Origin: Trematomus loennbergii
Taxonomy: Eukaryota; Chordata; Actinopteri; Perciformes; Nototheniidae
Assembly: GCA_012861695.1 (NCBI GenBank)
Contig: JAAOOA010000156.1
Location: forward strand, 538,489-602,488
Length of the DNA stretch: 64,000 nucleotides
Direction of reading: 5' to 3'
In this document: piece after piece, positions 1-11,628 of the stretch
Layout of the letters: every line of letters starts with the position of its first letter
How positions within the stretch are numbered: position 1 is the first letter of the stretch
Program-made: the position numbers and the translations under genes
Notes under the pieces: generated by a model
The model's database searches: none
Told to the model about the DNA's origin: nothing
What the model saw: the letters and a program-made list of their open reading frames with translations, nothing else

Positions 1-767
1 TCTAATCCTGAGAGAAACACCTCGCCTGAAACACACGATTAGTGCCATGAGTTAGTGAAGCAAATTACAGAACATTGCACACTTATTCACAAGTCAAAAC
101 GTGTTCATAGCGGGCATGGATGAGAATAGCTAGCTAGCTAGATGTTATTAGCCAGCTTGGACCTAACGTTAGCAAGTTCTACCATGGCTAGCTCGATCTA
201 CTGAGCAAATAAAAGTACATCTAAGACCAGTATTGTGCAGATTAAAACAGTGCAGTGCATGTATTTTATTTTACCTTGGTAGTCGTCCCGACATCACTTT
301 GCCAGGTCTGCTAACTTTGCTGATCCACTGAAACTGCATGCAGTAGAAGCTTCTGAATGTGGCGCTTCGCGTCCTCCGAGTCAATCGCCAGAAGCGCAGA
401 CACATCCTCATCCTCATCCTCATCACTCCACCGCTCCAATTGATTTATTTAGTGTTGCTATAATAACTGCTTTCACAAAAGGAATCTCTTCGTGTGTGCT
501 GCGAAGCGAGGAAATACAATGGCCGCTTACAACAAAACATTCTGAGTCAAACGGGCGTGGTTTGCATTCCGCACAGCCAATCAGACGTACAAACTACTTT
601 CTCCCACGAAAGACCCTGCTGTGTAGCAGGGACTGAAAAGCGAGTCTCGCGAACTAAGTTGAGCTACTTTAGTTCCTGGGGCTTTTTGGTGTGAACGCAA
701 ATATATCGTAGTTCTGATTAACTATTGTGGGAAAAGTACACCAAAGTACTCCGGTGTGAACGCACCT
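1..767. mobile_element. Probable DNA-transposon fragment at left window edge
   Basis: The right end reads as a typical fish transposon terminus, with the phrase ggtgtgaacgca repeated at about 689-700 and 754-765. Immediately after it the sequence becomes homologous to unit B. It therefore looks like an element inserted at or near the left edge of duplication unit A. Its left end lies outside the window or is not recognisable. Family assignment is open: TIRs with GCGTTCACACC occur in several fish DNA-transposon groups. Confidence 0.4.
311..444 (-). pseudogene. Short acidic coding remnant, unidentified
   Basis: On the minus strand a frame of about 43 codons stays open to a TAG at 311-313. Its start holds an acidic run (SDEDEDED), followed by a segment that looks helical (ALLAIDSEDAKRHIQKLLLH). 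No in-frame Met is seen and the upstream end is closed by a stop. It could be the end of an ORF belonging to the surrounding transposon. I do not recognise the family. A chance reading frame of this length cannot be excluded. Confidence 0.25.
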
Positions 768-1943
768 ATTGGAGGAGAGAAGAACAGATGAAAAGATTCA
801 AAGAGGAAAAGGGAGTTGGAGAGGAGGAATGACATAAAGACAAGGAGTAGAGGAGATGAAAAATTGATGTATAAGAGGAAACGTGAGGTGGAGAAGAAGG
901 AAAGGGGGAAGGAGAAAGCGGGCCTGTTTGGTCCGGCCTGCTTAAACCGTGCTACGTGCTGCAGTGGAAAAGCCATAAGTGTGTTGTTGAACTTAGAGGA
1001 AAAATGCAGAAAAGTTAAATTAATTAAAATTATAATTGTTAAAGCTCAAATGCATTGCACTGACTTTGTTGGAAAACTTGAAAGTGAAATGTAAATCTGC
1101 ATTAGCACTAATTATAGAAAAAAGACAAGTCACTCCAACTTAGCTGAAGTCACAAAGACTAAAATTTGATTTTCCATGTTGCGCAAAAACAAATCCGTCC
1201 AAATAACACATGTCAGTTCATGTGACTTGATTACATTCCTTTCAATTAGCCAGTTAGCAAACAACACCAAACAAACTCCAAATCAGGGACATGTTGCCAT
1301 AGGCGGATTTTGCCCCCCTAGTGGCTGAATATGTTACAGCATACTACGTCGAAAACTGTTCCAATACAAATATTCATATATCATTATTTTAATAAGGTAG
1401 GACACTGGTTAATAATATTGTAACGTGTTCAAGTAACCAAGGGATATAGTAGTTACAAATAAGTATAAGATGTGCACAGTTATGATGTTTTACAGTTATG
1501 TAATGCACTGTGTTGTTGGGGGGAGAGACCGCCCTTCCATATGAGTGTGTGTGTACGGCGGGCATGGAAAAAGTCATACTCAGTGCGGTGAGCGCTGGCT
1601 TTATTGCTACTGTATCCGTAGCATCCCACGCAATAGTTGGGACTGTGTACTGACATCAGTAAAAAAGGTTTGCCCCACCATGCACAAATGTCAAACTCCG
1701 CCTATGCATGTTGCTCTCTTCCCATCTTAATACATTTCCTCCATCAGGGACAGGAACTTAGTGAATGTAGGTAAAGAAAAACACTTAAGAGGACTCACTA
1801 CAGGTAAATATAGCATCTCAACCAAGAATCCAGGCTAATTAAAATAGACTTTATCATTTGGGGACTTGTACTTGGTAATCGTCTCTCACCTGGGGGCCTG
1901 TCAAAGGGGACATTTGTCCCTCAAACATTATTCTTTTCAACAG
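768..1943. other. Unit A left end, no gene recognised
   Basis: This stretch is purine-rich at first (about 770-930) and then AT-rich. A near-identical copy lies at 34333-35555, differing by small indels and by an insertion in B around 34895-34920. Short ORFs occur on both strands but none resembles a known protein. Confidence 0.6.
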
Positions 1944-2093
1944 GAGAGCGGACCTGTTGCTTCTTTAGAGAATCACAGAGCTCAGAAAAAGGAGAAGAGA
2001 TGCCTTGAAACAGAAACGCATGACATCTCTCTTTCTGTCTGTTACTGCTTTCACACTGAGCTGCAGTCGATACTCCAACCTGTGGTCAGAGAG
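1944..2093 (+). other. Candidate 150-bp internal exon (unit A)
   Basis: A pyrimidine-rich acceptor (ttattcttttcaacag) precedes position 1944, and a consensus donor (gag/gtgagt) follows 2093. The interval is exactly 50 codons and is open in phase 0 at both ends, inside a longer ORF at 1866-2231. The encoded segment is hydrophilic in its first part and has two nearby cysteines (CYC) in the second. I do not recognise the product and see no partner exons. The whole region is identical in unit B, so conservation between copies adds no support for coding. Confidence 0.35.
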
Positions 2094-3112
2094 GTGAGTT
2101 ATCGAACACAAATCTCTGTCAAAGTGCAATCTATCCACTGTCTCACCATGAATACAAACAACAAACATATTCTCATGTTCATAATGGGTCCATCCCAACA
2201 CTTTGTTGCATCTAGATGGATCTCAAAGTAAAGACATCTTTAGTTCTTCTCTAGTCTTGTTGTGGTCATTTAACATCTTGCCAAGGACAACAGTTGAAAA
2301 TTAGCCTGCTGGCTAATACTGGCTCATTTACAGCAATGTGGATTAATGTGCACTGTCCTTTAATTAAATAAACAAACAAACAAACAAACATACAATACGG
2401 ACCAAGTGAGTTTTATAGGTAACAGGAACTTGATACATCGGGGTATAACTGTGGTACATTCAGCTGGTTGCAATAACGATGAAAATGGCTGATATGCTAA
2501 AGTCATAATAAAATTGTATAAGGCAAGACAAGATATGACATTCTAGAATCAGAATGATTGCATTAGGAGGATATATTAGGGTAATGTTCAGCTTCATGTT
2601 TATAATCATCTAAGTCGCTCCCAATGACTCGTAAAAACAATAATTTGGACAAGAGGTTCACATAAAGTAATGAAAGATTTTTTATTTATTTAAATCTGAT
2701 GGTCTTTGCAGGATCACAGCATTGTTTACAGAGATGCAAAAATGAACTTTTAACATGATAATAAACATCTGTTCTTGCATGCTTTGTTATTAGTACACAG
2801 TGTATTTCACAGATCATAAAGTTCATTAAAGTGATAAGATCACAACATTTCTCAGTATCTCATTAAATGCATTGTTATTAACTTTAACAAACCACAACAC
2901 AAATAAATACATGAACGATAACCACACATCTTGAGTGATTGTCATTAATAAAGTTTTTCAGTTCAATAATATTAATAATCATAAACGTGCGACAACTCAT
3001 CGACTAATTGCCTGAATTGTATAGGCAGCCCGTGATTCAACACAGTGTGTTCCCTCTTCAGTTAGCAGTCCTTTAACTTAGTCACCAACATATCATACAT
3101 GTGTTCATATGT
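2094..3112. other. AT-rich intergenic DNA, no gene seen
   Basis: This is AT-rich sequence with a short AAAC tandem run at about 2368-2390. It matches unit B at 35706-36740, where B has extra bases around 36047 and 36067. No recognisable gene, RNA or transposon terminus was found. Confidence 0.6.
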
Positions 3113-3116
3113 TTAA

Positions 3117-3601
3117 AGTGGACCTATCATGCTATATTTGAATAATATAGTGTAGGACCATACCTATAAGGCATATTTATACTTTTTTTTTTTCAAAATA
3201 CCAAACAGATCATGCATTTTAGCCATGCCTCATTTTGCTCAATTTGACAATTTCTAGCTGTTTTTGCAAGGGCAGATTCTGTGAGAACAGCACCATCTAC
3301 ATGCCTGGCATATGTACTACAGCGTCTCCAGCGCTTTCGAACGGCAATGGCCGTGGCCGTCTCCTCCTGATTGGTGGAGTTGGCCCAATAGCCGTAGCCC
3401 CACTGTCCTGACGTCAGGACAGTGTTCAAATCAGTATCAGTTTTTATCAGATCCGTTGCAGCCCCTTTTTTAGAGATTTGGGTATGGAGGAAAATAGAGA
3501 GGGTTGTGTTTTCTGACACTTGGTGAGTTCCCTGGAACACCGGGGACACATATTCATGTATAAAAGACGTACAAAAGTGCATTTTGCATGATAGGTCCCC
3601 T
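3117..3601 (+). mobile_element. piggyBac-type MITE, copy 1 (unit A)
   Basis: The 485-bp element is bounded by TTAA on both sides (3113-3116 and 3602-3605). Its inverted ends begin AG(T/G)GGACCTATCATGC. A TTAA target with short TIRs is the hallmark of piggyBac-like non-autonomous elements. The internal 144-codon minus-strand ORF is part of the repeat. Further copies are at 13547, 36745, 50167 and 60543. Confidence 0.8.
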
Positions 3602-3605
3602 TTAA

Positions 3606-4134
3606 GTGGGTTGGAGACATTTAACACAAACTTTTCTAATTTTAATTAGATTTATTTTTATTTTTATTCAATGAAAAAACATATCTGAATTCAATGCCTG
3701 ACTTTTTGAGACTTGGCAATTCAATTCTACAAAATAAAAGAGCACTTAAAAAGTTAATTTAGACAAATGTAATGCGGGAAAACCTGAACACCAGGGAAAG
3801 CCCAAACTGATAGATAATTGAGAGGGTGTAGAAGAAAAGGGTGAAGGAGGAAGGGTGGATAGAGGGAGAAGGATAAGGTGGATGAAGAAAGGATTCAAGT
3901 AGATGGAGGAGGAAGGGGAAAGAGAGGGACTTGAGGTATGGAGGTATTTCTTAAGCGTTTTTTTTTATATCACTCGATATAAAGTGGGAAAACCCGGCAC
4001 TCCGGGAGAAAACCCTATATAGAAATACGATAGAGAGGGTGAGGAGGAAGGGTAGATGGAGGTGGGGTGAGGAAGATGAAGGAGAAGAGAGATGAAGAGT
4101 GGGAAGAAAAGGCAGCTACTGTCGCCGTAGACAA
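3606..4134 (-). other. Likely 3' untranslated region of the coiled-coil gene (A)
   Basis: The region lies directly downstream, on the minus strand, of the coiled-coil gene stop codon at 4135. It is purine-rich on the plus strand (GGAGGAAGG runs). It ends near two candidate polyadenylation signals (AATAAA on the minus strand at 3651-3656 and 3663-3668). No other feature was seen. Confidence 0.4.
3651..3656 (-). terminator. Candidate poly(A) signal AATAAA
   Basis: TTTATT on the plus strand gives AATAAA on the minus strand about 480 bp after the stop of the coiled-coil gene. A second copy lies at 3663-3668. The hexamer is common in AT-rich DNA, so support is positional only. Confidence 0.3.
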
Positions 4135-6378
4135 CTAGCAGTGGCTTCTATCATACTCCTCTCTTTTCTTCTCTTTCTTCTTATCCTTTTTGCTTTTCTT
4201 CCCCATACGTACCTTTCCTTCCGCGGGGGTCTTCTTTGGGTCAGAGACTTCTTCTGGGTCCTTCGTCTGTTCCTCTTTCAGCAGCACTTCCTCTTCTGCC
4301 TCTGCCTTCTTTAGGTCAGAGACTTCTTCCAGTTCCTTCACCTCTTCCTCCACCTTCTTCTCTCTGGTTTTGCAGCTCTGGTCTTTCAGCACTGCCGCCC
4401 AGGTACGTTTTTTCTCCTCTCCGCTTTCCATTTTCTGCAGACCCACCTCTCCTGCCTCGGTCTTCGGTAAGTCGGGGAACTCTTCCACTTCTTTCTTCTC
4501 ATCCGTCACCTCTGAGGTTTCACAGCTCTGGACTATATTGGCCAGGCTGTCCATCTCATTTACGATAATCCCCATCGCTTTCAACGCCTTTTCTCTTTTC
4601 CTCTCATGTTTTTTCTTGTTTCTGTTTTTTTCTTTCTGCAGCATTTCCTCTTCTGCCTCGGTCTGCTTTAAGTCGGAGACTTCTTCCAGTTCCTTCACCT
4701 CTTCCTCCACCTTCTTCTCTCTGGTTTTGCAGCTCTTGTCTTTATTGGCCACCACTGCTGCCCAGCTACGTTTGGTCTCCTCTCCGCTTTCCATTTCCTG
4801 GAGGCCTGCCTCTCCTGCCTCGGTCTGATTTAAGTCGGGGGACTCTTCTGGTTCTTTCTCCTCTTCCTCTTCCTCTGGGGTTTCACAGATCTGGTCTTTA
4901 TTGGCCAGGTTGTCCTCTGTCGGTTTTACCTTCGCCATCGGTGTGAAGTTAATTTCCCAGCAATTTGGTGTCTCAACAACAAGGTCATTTATGGACTCCT
5001 CCTGTGGTTTGATCAATTCCTCATCCAAGCGAAGCTGTTTCTCAGCCTGGGCCTCAGGGAACTTCTCGTCCAGTTTGATATCCTTGACTCTTTTCCTCTG
5101 TTGTTTTTTCTTCTTTCTGCTTTTCTCTTTCTGCAGCACTACCTCTTCGGTGTTCTTTAAGAAGAAGACCTCTTCTGGTTCCTTCTTCTCATCCTCCACC
5201 TCTGTGGTTTCACAGCTCTGGTCTTTAATGGCCACCGCTGCCACGAGGCTAAGTTTGATCTCCTCTCCGCTTTCCTCTGTCTGCAGCTCTTCCTCTGCTC
5301 CTCAGTCTTTGGGAAGACTGGGAACTCTTCTGGTTCTTTCTTCTCATCCTCCACCTCTGGAGTCTCAACTACGTCCTGTGTGGACTCCTCCTCTTCATCC
5401 TCCACCTCTGGAGTCTGAACCACGTCCTGTGTGGACTCCTCCTCTTCATCCTCCACCTCTTGAGTCTGAACCACGTCCTGTGTGGACTCATCCTCAGTGA
5501 ACTTCTCCTCCTGATCTTCACTTATCTCGATCAAGGTGACTTCCTCTGCCTGGCTGTGATGTGTCTCAGCTAGGTCCTCAATGGATTTCTCCTCTGGATT
5601 CTTAATGTGATCCTCCATCTTTTGGACTTCTGTCACCATCACTGTCTCCCCGTTTTGTTGTTCCTCAGCCGGGCCCTGGGTAACTTCTCCTCCAGGTTGT
5701 TTTCGACCTTGACTTCCTCCTCCAGGATTTCTTGCTTCACAGCCAGGACCTTTGTGGACATTTCCTCCAGATGTGACTTTTTGTCCTCAATCTTCTGGAA
5801 TTTATCCTTAATCAATTTGCTTAGAGAAGCCCAGCTCTCTCTTTTCTCTGCCGTGTCTTTTCTAATCCTCTCTGCCAGGGACTTGTTATCTTTCTCAACG
5901 CTTTCAACGTTTGTCACCTTTTTCTCTTCCAGGCTCTTTGAAGATTCCTCCTTCAGTGCATTGTATTTCTCCTGCCAGTTTGTGGACACTGAGAGACTGT
6001 GAGAGAGAGACTCCTTCTCCTGTTTCAGACCCATGATTTCAGAGTCCTTCTGGTGGATCAGTTCCTGCCAGCCATTCTCAGCTCGCACAAATCCGGCATT
6101 GTTTTGCACCAGCAGCTGGTTGCTTGTGTCAGACCCTTTATTACAGCTTCCCTCTGCTCGATCCTGGTAATCACCATATTCTGGTGATAAGACCAACTCA
6201 CCTCCCAGTGCATGTTTTTCACTGCCAGGTCCTTTGCGTACTTGTCCAGAAGTTCATATTTGAACTCCCAGTGTTTGATAACCTCTACAAGTTTAGCTTT
6301 GCTGAAGGTATTTGTGGCCTCTGTGAGCCTCTGAGCGGCTTCCTGCTCACACACTACTGGGCTAATTATTCCAGCCAT
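4135..6378 (-). pseudogene. Acidic/basic repeat coiled-coil protein gene, copy A (frameshifted)
   Basis: This intronless minus-strand gene starts at ATG 6378 (MAGIISPVV...) and ends at 4135 (KKREEYDRSHC). The N-terminal ~190 residues are heptad-like, consistent with a coiled coil. The rest is strongly charged. It contains 17-residue repeats of STQDVVQTPEVEDEEEE type (three here) and longer modules built on SCKTREKKVEEEVKELEEV and ESGEEtKRsWAAV, interspersed with lysine-rich KKKK blocks. Compared with copy B, three single-base losses break the frame: near 6121, near 5680 and near 5300. At 5836-5850, where B is shifted, A stays open. I do not recognise the protein; database hits to trichohyalin-like names would reflect composition rather than homology. 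No signal peptide or membrane segment is seen. The frameshifts may be real decay or consensus errors. Confidence 0.7.
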
Positions 6379-7142
6379 GGCACAGTTTGTTTTGACTTGA
6401 ATTGTGCGTAGTTAGAATAATTGAAGTGTGTCTGTACGAAACCGTGTTTCTTTGTAGAAAACGGTAACTGTCTTTAGTAGATTTTATCTCTGTAAAAGAC
6501 TGTATTGTTCGTATGTTGAATGTAGTTTTCTGTAGAAGTTAGTGTATCTAGTGAATCCGAATAACCTGCAATTAACACGACCTGTTCCAAGGGAGTTCCA
6601 GAGTATAAATGTGAATCACCCTTGCATGTTTTGAATGTTCCGAATTCCAATCCAACATCAAGGCAGATGATGTCATCATTTATCTGGTGATGACGTTATG
6701 ACATCATCAGCAGATGATGTCATGAGGTGTAGGTGCTTGGATGTTCTTTATCGTGGCCTTCAAAATGGATTCTTAATTGAAGTGTAAAATAACAATACCC
6801 AACACCATGTTCACTTCAAGCATTTAAATATATTACTATTGTGTTAATTAACCTAAGGTAAAATGTGAAATAAATTGATGAATTTTTTATTTGCTTTGTC
6901 TATTTTCTATGATTTCTCAAGTGTTAAGAATCACTTACGGGTGGCAGTTGTTTAGATATGATTTTAAGCTAATTGCAATTCAAATATGTTGATTATAGAC
7001 AATTTATATTTTCAGAAGGAAATTTAAATCAACAAAGAAGTCATGTTCAAGGAATCTCTGTTACGATACATTATTCATCACCAAACTTTTTAATCTGCTC
7101 AGTTATTATATATTATTATTAGCATGTTTTCCTTTTCTTCAA
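6379..7142. other. 5' flank of the coiled-coil gene (A)
   Basis: The region upstream of the minus-strand gene start contains the CRE-like palindrome cluster at 6665-6725 and is otherwise AT-rich. No TATA box at a convincing distance was identified. The homologous region in B is 40058-40818. Confidence 0.4.
6665..6725 (-). promoter_or_regulatory. Cluster of CRE/ATF-like palindromes (A)
   Basis: Four TGAYGTCA-like half or full sites lie within 60 bp (TGATGTCATCA, TGATGACGTTA, TGACATCATCA, TGATGTCATG). They sit about 290-350 bp upstream of the start codon of the coiled-coil gene. The family of sites is bound by CREB/ATF/AP-1 bZIP factors. The cluster is kept in copy B with two substitutions. 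A regulatory role is inferred from motif density only. Confidence 0.4.
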
Positions 7143-7389
7143 GGTTCAAGGTTCAAGGCTTTTATTGGTCATACGTACATAGCTACAGTGTAGTTATGAC
7201 AATGACAATCTTAGGTCACAGGCTCCTCCAACAGTGCAACACAATAAAACAGAAAAATAGTGCAAGTAAATAAGTAAAAATTGTAAAATAGTGAAAAAGT
7301 GCAATAAGAGTCTATATACAAGTGATTGGAATATGATATATTAGATAAATAATTGTTAAGTTGCAGCCAGATTAATGTTATGGATATTG
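7143..7389. mobile_element. Possible non-LTR retroposon 3'-tail remnant (A)
   Basis: The sequence TTCAAGGCTTTTATTGGTC followed by a run of A-rich phrases resembles the reverse complement of a fish non-LTR element tail. No ORF or target duplication is seen. The matching copy is at 40819-41067. Confidence 0.25.
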
Positions 7390-7653
7390 AGACACTCAGA
7401 GACACTCAGAGACACTCATGCCCCTTTTCACACCAACGCGTTTTCAGCGCCGGCTCGGAGCTAGAGCCTGAAAAGTACCGTTTTTCTTAGCTCCGGAATC
7501 CGGTTCGTTTCCAGCTCCAAAAAATTGTCGGTCTAGAAGCAAGACTCCGGAGCTAAGAGGACACTCAGAGACTCTCAGAGACGCTCAGAGACACTCAGAG
7601 ACGCTCAGAGACACTCAGAGACACTCAGAGACTCTCAGAGACGCTCAGAGACA
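7390..7653. repeat. Decamer minisatellite CNCTCAGAGA, short allele (A)
   Basis: Three units occur at 7390-7417 and nine at 7561-7653, split by about 140 bp of GC-rich sequence (7418-7558). The nine units vary only at the second base, in the order A T G A G A A T G. Unit B carries 40 units at the same place. Confidence 0.9.
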
Positions 7654-7659
7654 GATTTG

Positions 7660-9180
7660 TGCGTCTGTTGCTTTACTGTAAATTGTGAATATACTGATAA
7701 ACAAAAACAGGCAACAGTGTTGGACTTATGAGGTGTTGATATCCTTGTTTCAGCTGTAAATATAAAAACATGTAAATGTTGATTTCATGTCTTTGTAGCG
7801 ATCTCTGGCTAATGTCACAATGAAATAATGAAGGTCTCAGTACTGTAGTATCCTCCTGTGGTTGGGTGTTCCTTAGAGGGAGATGGGTACTCGTATGTAA
7901 AAGACTTGAAATTGGAAGGATGTTGTTTTATATCAGACAGTATTTATTTGTTTGTGATCATATGATTTCTCCCATTTTAAAAAGGTAATCCACTAACCCT
8001 CCAAGGAATTTCTTCAACCTCCAATTGACTTCTTTCCACAATTGTGCAGTTTTTATATCCCCCTCTTTAAAGGATTAAGCTTTCACGTTGTAAGGTCTTT
8101 GGTGGGAAAATAACTTCAGTGAATATTAAAGTATAGGTGCTTCAGTTTGGGCGAATTTTCTCCAAGTCAGATTTTATGAGCTGAGTCGTGGATCTTGTTG
8201 GGTTCAGAATTCCAGAAAAGACAGACAACTTCTAAGTTTAACTATTTATTGTAAAGAGAGCAAAATATATATATCACTTGGCCAAGGACTTCGTCAGGTC
8301 ATAGCAATCACAGACAGTAAAGCTGTAATCTGTCAGCACCATATCCGTAAAAATACATTTTATTACACAGGGCGTTGCCCGTACATTTATGATTGGTCAA
8401 GACTAGATGAAGAGATACCATGGTTTAGACTTGGTTCTCTTTGGTTGGTGCGCAGACTCAGATAGAGTCTCTTGGCAACACGACCTTCCAATCAGCATTC
8501 GGCCGGCCTGTGGAAGTCCCTCCCTACTCTGGCATCATCATACGTAATTTGTTTTCGCTAACGTTTCTTCAGATATAGCGGGAAACCATAATGTTGCTTC
8601 CTAGCTTTGTGGGGGAGCGCGGCTTCCATGCGATTCAAGGCCGGTGCGATGTGCTGTTCTGACTACCTCTTTTTATTCTCTCAGTCTCTGCACCTGACCT
8701 TGCTACTTTCAGTATTGCACGCTAAACACTTTCTCATGTGACTTTTCCCTTCGTTCCTATCCTCCCCATCAAAACTTGGGGGGGGATTGAGTCTATTTAT
8801 TCCAAAGTCACAGCCACATAAATGAGCACAATAAGCTTATTGCAGATTTCAGAGGGTGAAAAGAGGTGCTGCAGCACAGGCAGTATGAGAAAAATGAAAA
8901 GCTTTTTGAACATTAAAGCATGGAGACATGTCAAAGTAGGGACACTAAATACAAATATGAACCTGAAAATAAGAAGAATATAGCCCCTTTAAGGTTAGAC
9001 AGTCCTCCATTTAACTTGAAACAGTTGGCCTTTCTTACTTTCCAGTTCACAAGAATAAAGATTTTAGTTTAGTTTGTGCAAAAATAGAATTGATGCCATT
9101 AGGCGGGAAGCAGCTGGACTTAAGGCTAATACTTGTTCAAGATCCATGCAGGCCTTTCTCAAAGCTACTGTACACACTGT
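7660..9180. other. Intergenic DNA without recognised gene (A)
   Basis: About 1.5 kb matches 42411-43930 in unit B with scattered substitutions and one indel in the G run near 8778. It is AT-rich at first and more GC-rich around 8380-8700. No coding sequence or transposon end could be supported. Confidence 0.55.
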
Positions 9181-9189
9181 ACTGCAGGC

Positions 9190-9270
9190 AGGGGCGGATC
9201 TACCGGGGTGGCATGGGGTGGCAACTGGCAAAATAGCATTGCCACCCCAGCTGCCACCCCAGTTGGTATC
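9190..9270. repeat. GC-rich inverted repeat of transposon type (A)
   Basis: GGGGTGGCATGGGGTGGCA is followed about 20 bp later by its near inverse, TGCCACCCCAGCTGCCACCCC, so the segment can form a strong hairpin. It begins with CAGGGGCGGATCTAC, a phrase typical of fish hAT-type ends. The copy in B starts near 43932. Confidence 0.4.
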
Positions 9271-10040
9271 TTTGTTTTGAAAGAAAAGATGTGGCTCATC
9301 GGACATTTATGAGAGAAAATCTCTAATGTCCGAGTGCAAGTGAATGCAGCACAAGACGCGAGTCTTGTAACCCCTCCCCCGGCCCTGGCACGAGCTTGGA
9401 AATATGATTGGCGGCGATTTCATTGTCATTCAAGTTTGGCTGTACTCAGCATTGAATCAAAACGCACTAAGTTAGCTGAATACACGTTTTTTAACCCTAA
9501 CTGATGCAGTTAGTCACTTCTTTAATGTTTGTTCTTTCTGATGTAAAGTCAAGGTTGTAACTGTTTGCAGTAAAGTCGTGGGGCGCTGAACTGTTCCTTT
9601 GAATCTTTTTGAATTTTGATACATGATAGTAATTACTTGTCTTTCAAGTTTGAAGGAGGGTGAGCAAGCATCTTGAGGAACATGCATCATTAACTCCTCC
9701 AAAAAATATAGTTTATTCAATAATACATTAATATGTGAATCATAACAGTGATTGACAGCTGATAGGAATAATATGATTGTTAATATTATCATATTAATTC
9801 AGACAAACATCGATGAGACAGTTAATTAATGTACTTATTGCAGCAGTCTTCATAGATTTGGTACCCCTGCTGGTCTAAGAATGAAACAAACTCATTCAGT
9901 TATTGTTCAGTTAAAATGCATAAAATGATGTCTGCCACCTTATATATTTATATGTAAGGCTTTACTGATGTGCCACAATAATGTCACCTATGTTATTGAG
10001 TTAAAATATTAATATTGTGGCTTTCCAAGTTAACATTGAT
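9271..10040. other. AT-rich intergenic DNA (A)
   Basis: There is no supported gene. Only short ORFs occur, and they are shared with unit B at 44012-44780. Confidence 0.55.
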
Positions 10041-11228
10041 TAATGTTGCGTTTCCACTTGGCGTATTTCCGGCTAGCGGGTACTATTTCACAGTTTTTCT
10101 GGCCCCATAAAATCGAGGTTCTTTCCGGCCCAACAACCAGGCTGAGTCAGGCTGAGTATGCTAAACTAGAGAGAGAATCGCTGGCAAGGGGGCTACAACT
10201 ACAACAAAATGAACATATTTGACCGTGATTTAATTGTAATACACATTTCAAAATGATGCCGAAGTAACAGCATACTGATACCGGTTACTAAAAACCATGA
10301 ATTAATGCTTTGACGGCAGGCAAAAAACCTTTTAAAATGCGTGTTGTCTAAATGGAGATCGGCTAAGCTAACGCAGTATATGCTCCGACCGTCCACACTC
10401 ACAACAACGGCCTATACAGACATAAATAAACCAGCGACTGTATTCGCCATGACACAGACAGTCTAAAATACGGTAAAAAAAAGCGGTAAAATACCTCCGT
10501 TAAAACTATTCCCTACTACTTTATAACCCAGCGGTTATGTAAGAGTAAGTTACTAATGCGCCTATTTGATATTAATTCCTCTATATGTATTTCGCCGTTT
10601 GTTTTACTGTGAGCAATGAATTATCTTTCAACAATCTTAGTGTACCCAATTTAAACTCATAGTCTGCAGTTACAGCATCGAGTTGTTATTATACAAAATT
10701 AAGTGCAAACTATATTTTTCATGCTTATGCAACGCTATCCATGTTGGAATCTGCAGGAGAGTTAACGTTAGCTCTCAGTAGAAAGTGACGGAGGTGATTT
10801 CAGTTAAGGTGCATTCAGGCGCAATTCAGTAAAAGTGTGTATTGGGCGAGGAGGCATGTATAACGTCAGCAAGATGTGTTCAATGTAGTACAGTAAAATG
10901 CAGTCTTTAGCGAGAAATATCAATAAATACAGTTTTATTAAGGAGATGTTTTACTACAACATAAAGTAGATATTAGACAGTATGCAAACGAGATAAAGGA
11001 GTGTATATTGAAGTAATTAGGATCTGCTGTGTAGAGAATCATGGAATTGTACTGGTATCTAACAATGCCATCCTTATAAATGTATATAAATACAATACCG
11101 TTTTAAATGAGACTTGTGTTTTAATGTTTGATTCCATTAATTGAATTAAATATGTTTTAATGAATTCTACTGAAATTATTGTTACATTGTCATCATGTAA
11201 CTATTTTGTTCTTTCATTTGCCTCACCA

Positions 11229-11293
11229 GAAAACAGTCACACCTCCTCTTGAAGACATTTTGCCTCCTGCTATGGACTTCAGGTTCACATTAG
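11229..11293 (+). other. Candidate 5' exon of the C2H2 gene (A)
   Basis: A good acceptor (tttgcctcaccag) precedes it and a donor (ttag/gtaagc) follows. It does not join in frame to the next exon, whose own ATG is the natural start, so it would be untranslated leader. Confidence 0.35.
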
Positions 11294-11412
11294 GTAAGCC
11301 CTTGAGTGTGTCAGAGTTGTTGTTTCAGAGGTTAATTCAAGACGTGTTATGTTTACATACTAATATAATGAGCATCAGGTAAACGTACCCATTTCTATTT
11401 TTTTAATCACAG

Positions 11413-11628
11413 ATGGGATGGAGATGTAAACTATGCAGCACTAGTGTCACCACTCAAAGTGATATTTTAAAACATTATCGACTCCATCATGGAACCTTTG
11501 GACAGAAACGTGCCTTGCCCTGCATTCATGTAGACTGGCATGCGCTCTCACTTATCAAGATAAAAGTTGAAATAATCGTCTGTTCTTTTTATTCTAGGAC
11601 CCATGTGCCACTTTATATACATCTCTGA
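11413..11628 (+). pseudogene. C2H2 zinc-finger exon, fish multicopy family (A)
   Basis: The ATG at 11413 directly follows a splice acceptor (tttttaatcacag). The first finger has CKLC spacing, then HYRLHH. It continues as FGQKRALPCIHVD, a layout known from a multicopy teleost family with WRCK...HYRLxHG...LPC starts. The second finger is cut short: the expected second Cys and the linker before the His pair are missing and the frame runs into unrelated residues. A later exon-like block at 11881-11967 (after ttgtatttacag) encodes CPRARCSYNH. It is probably a broken copy. Copy B is the same. Confidence 0.45.

Noticed and set aside
1866..2231. Complete 121-codon ORF as a protein gene
   Set aside because: Only the internal 150-bp part has exon-like borders. 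The identity between units covers noncoding flanks equally, so it does not support coding.
3193..3627. 144-codon minus ORF as a gene (and 36823-37257, 60496-60921)
   Set aside because: It lies inside a TTAA-flanked MITE that occurs five times in the window, and the ORF is not kept in the shorter copies.
4190..5500. Long plus-strand ORFs rich in Ser, Phe and Leu opposite the coiled-coil gene (also 37816-39178)
   Set aside because: They are antisense shadows of the Glu/Lys-rich minus-strand gene. GAA/GAG and AAG codons read as TTC/CTC/CTT on the other strand, so stops are rare there.
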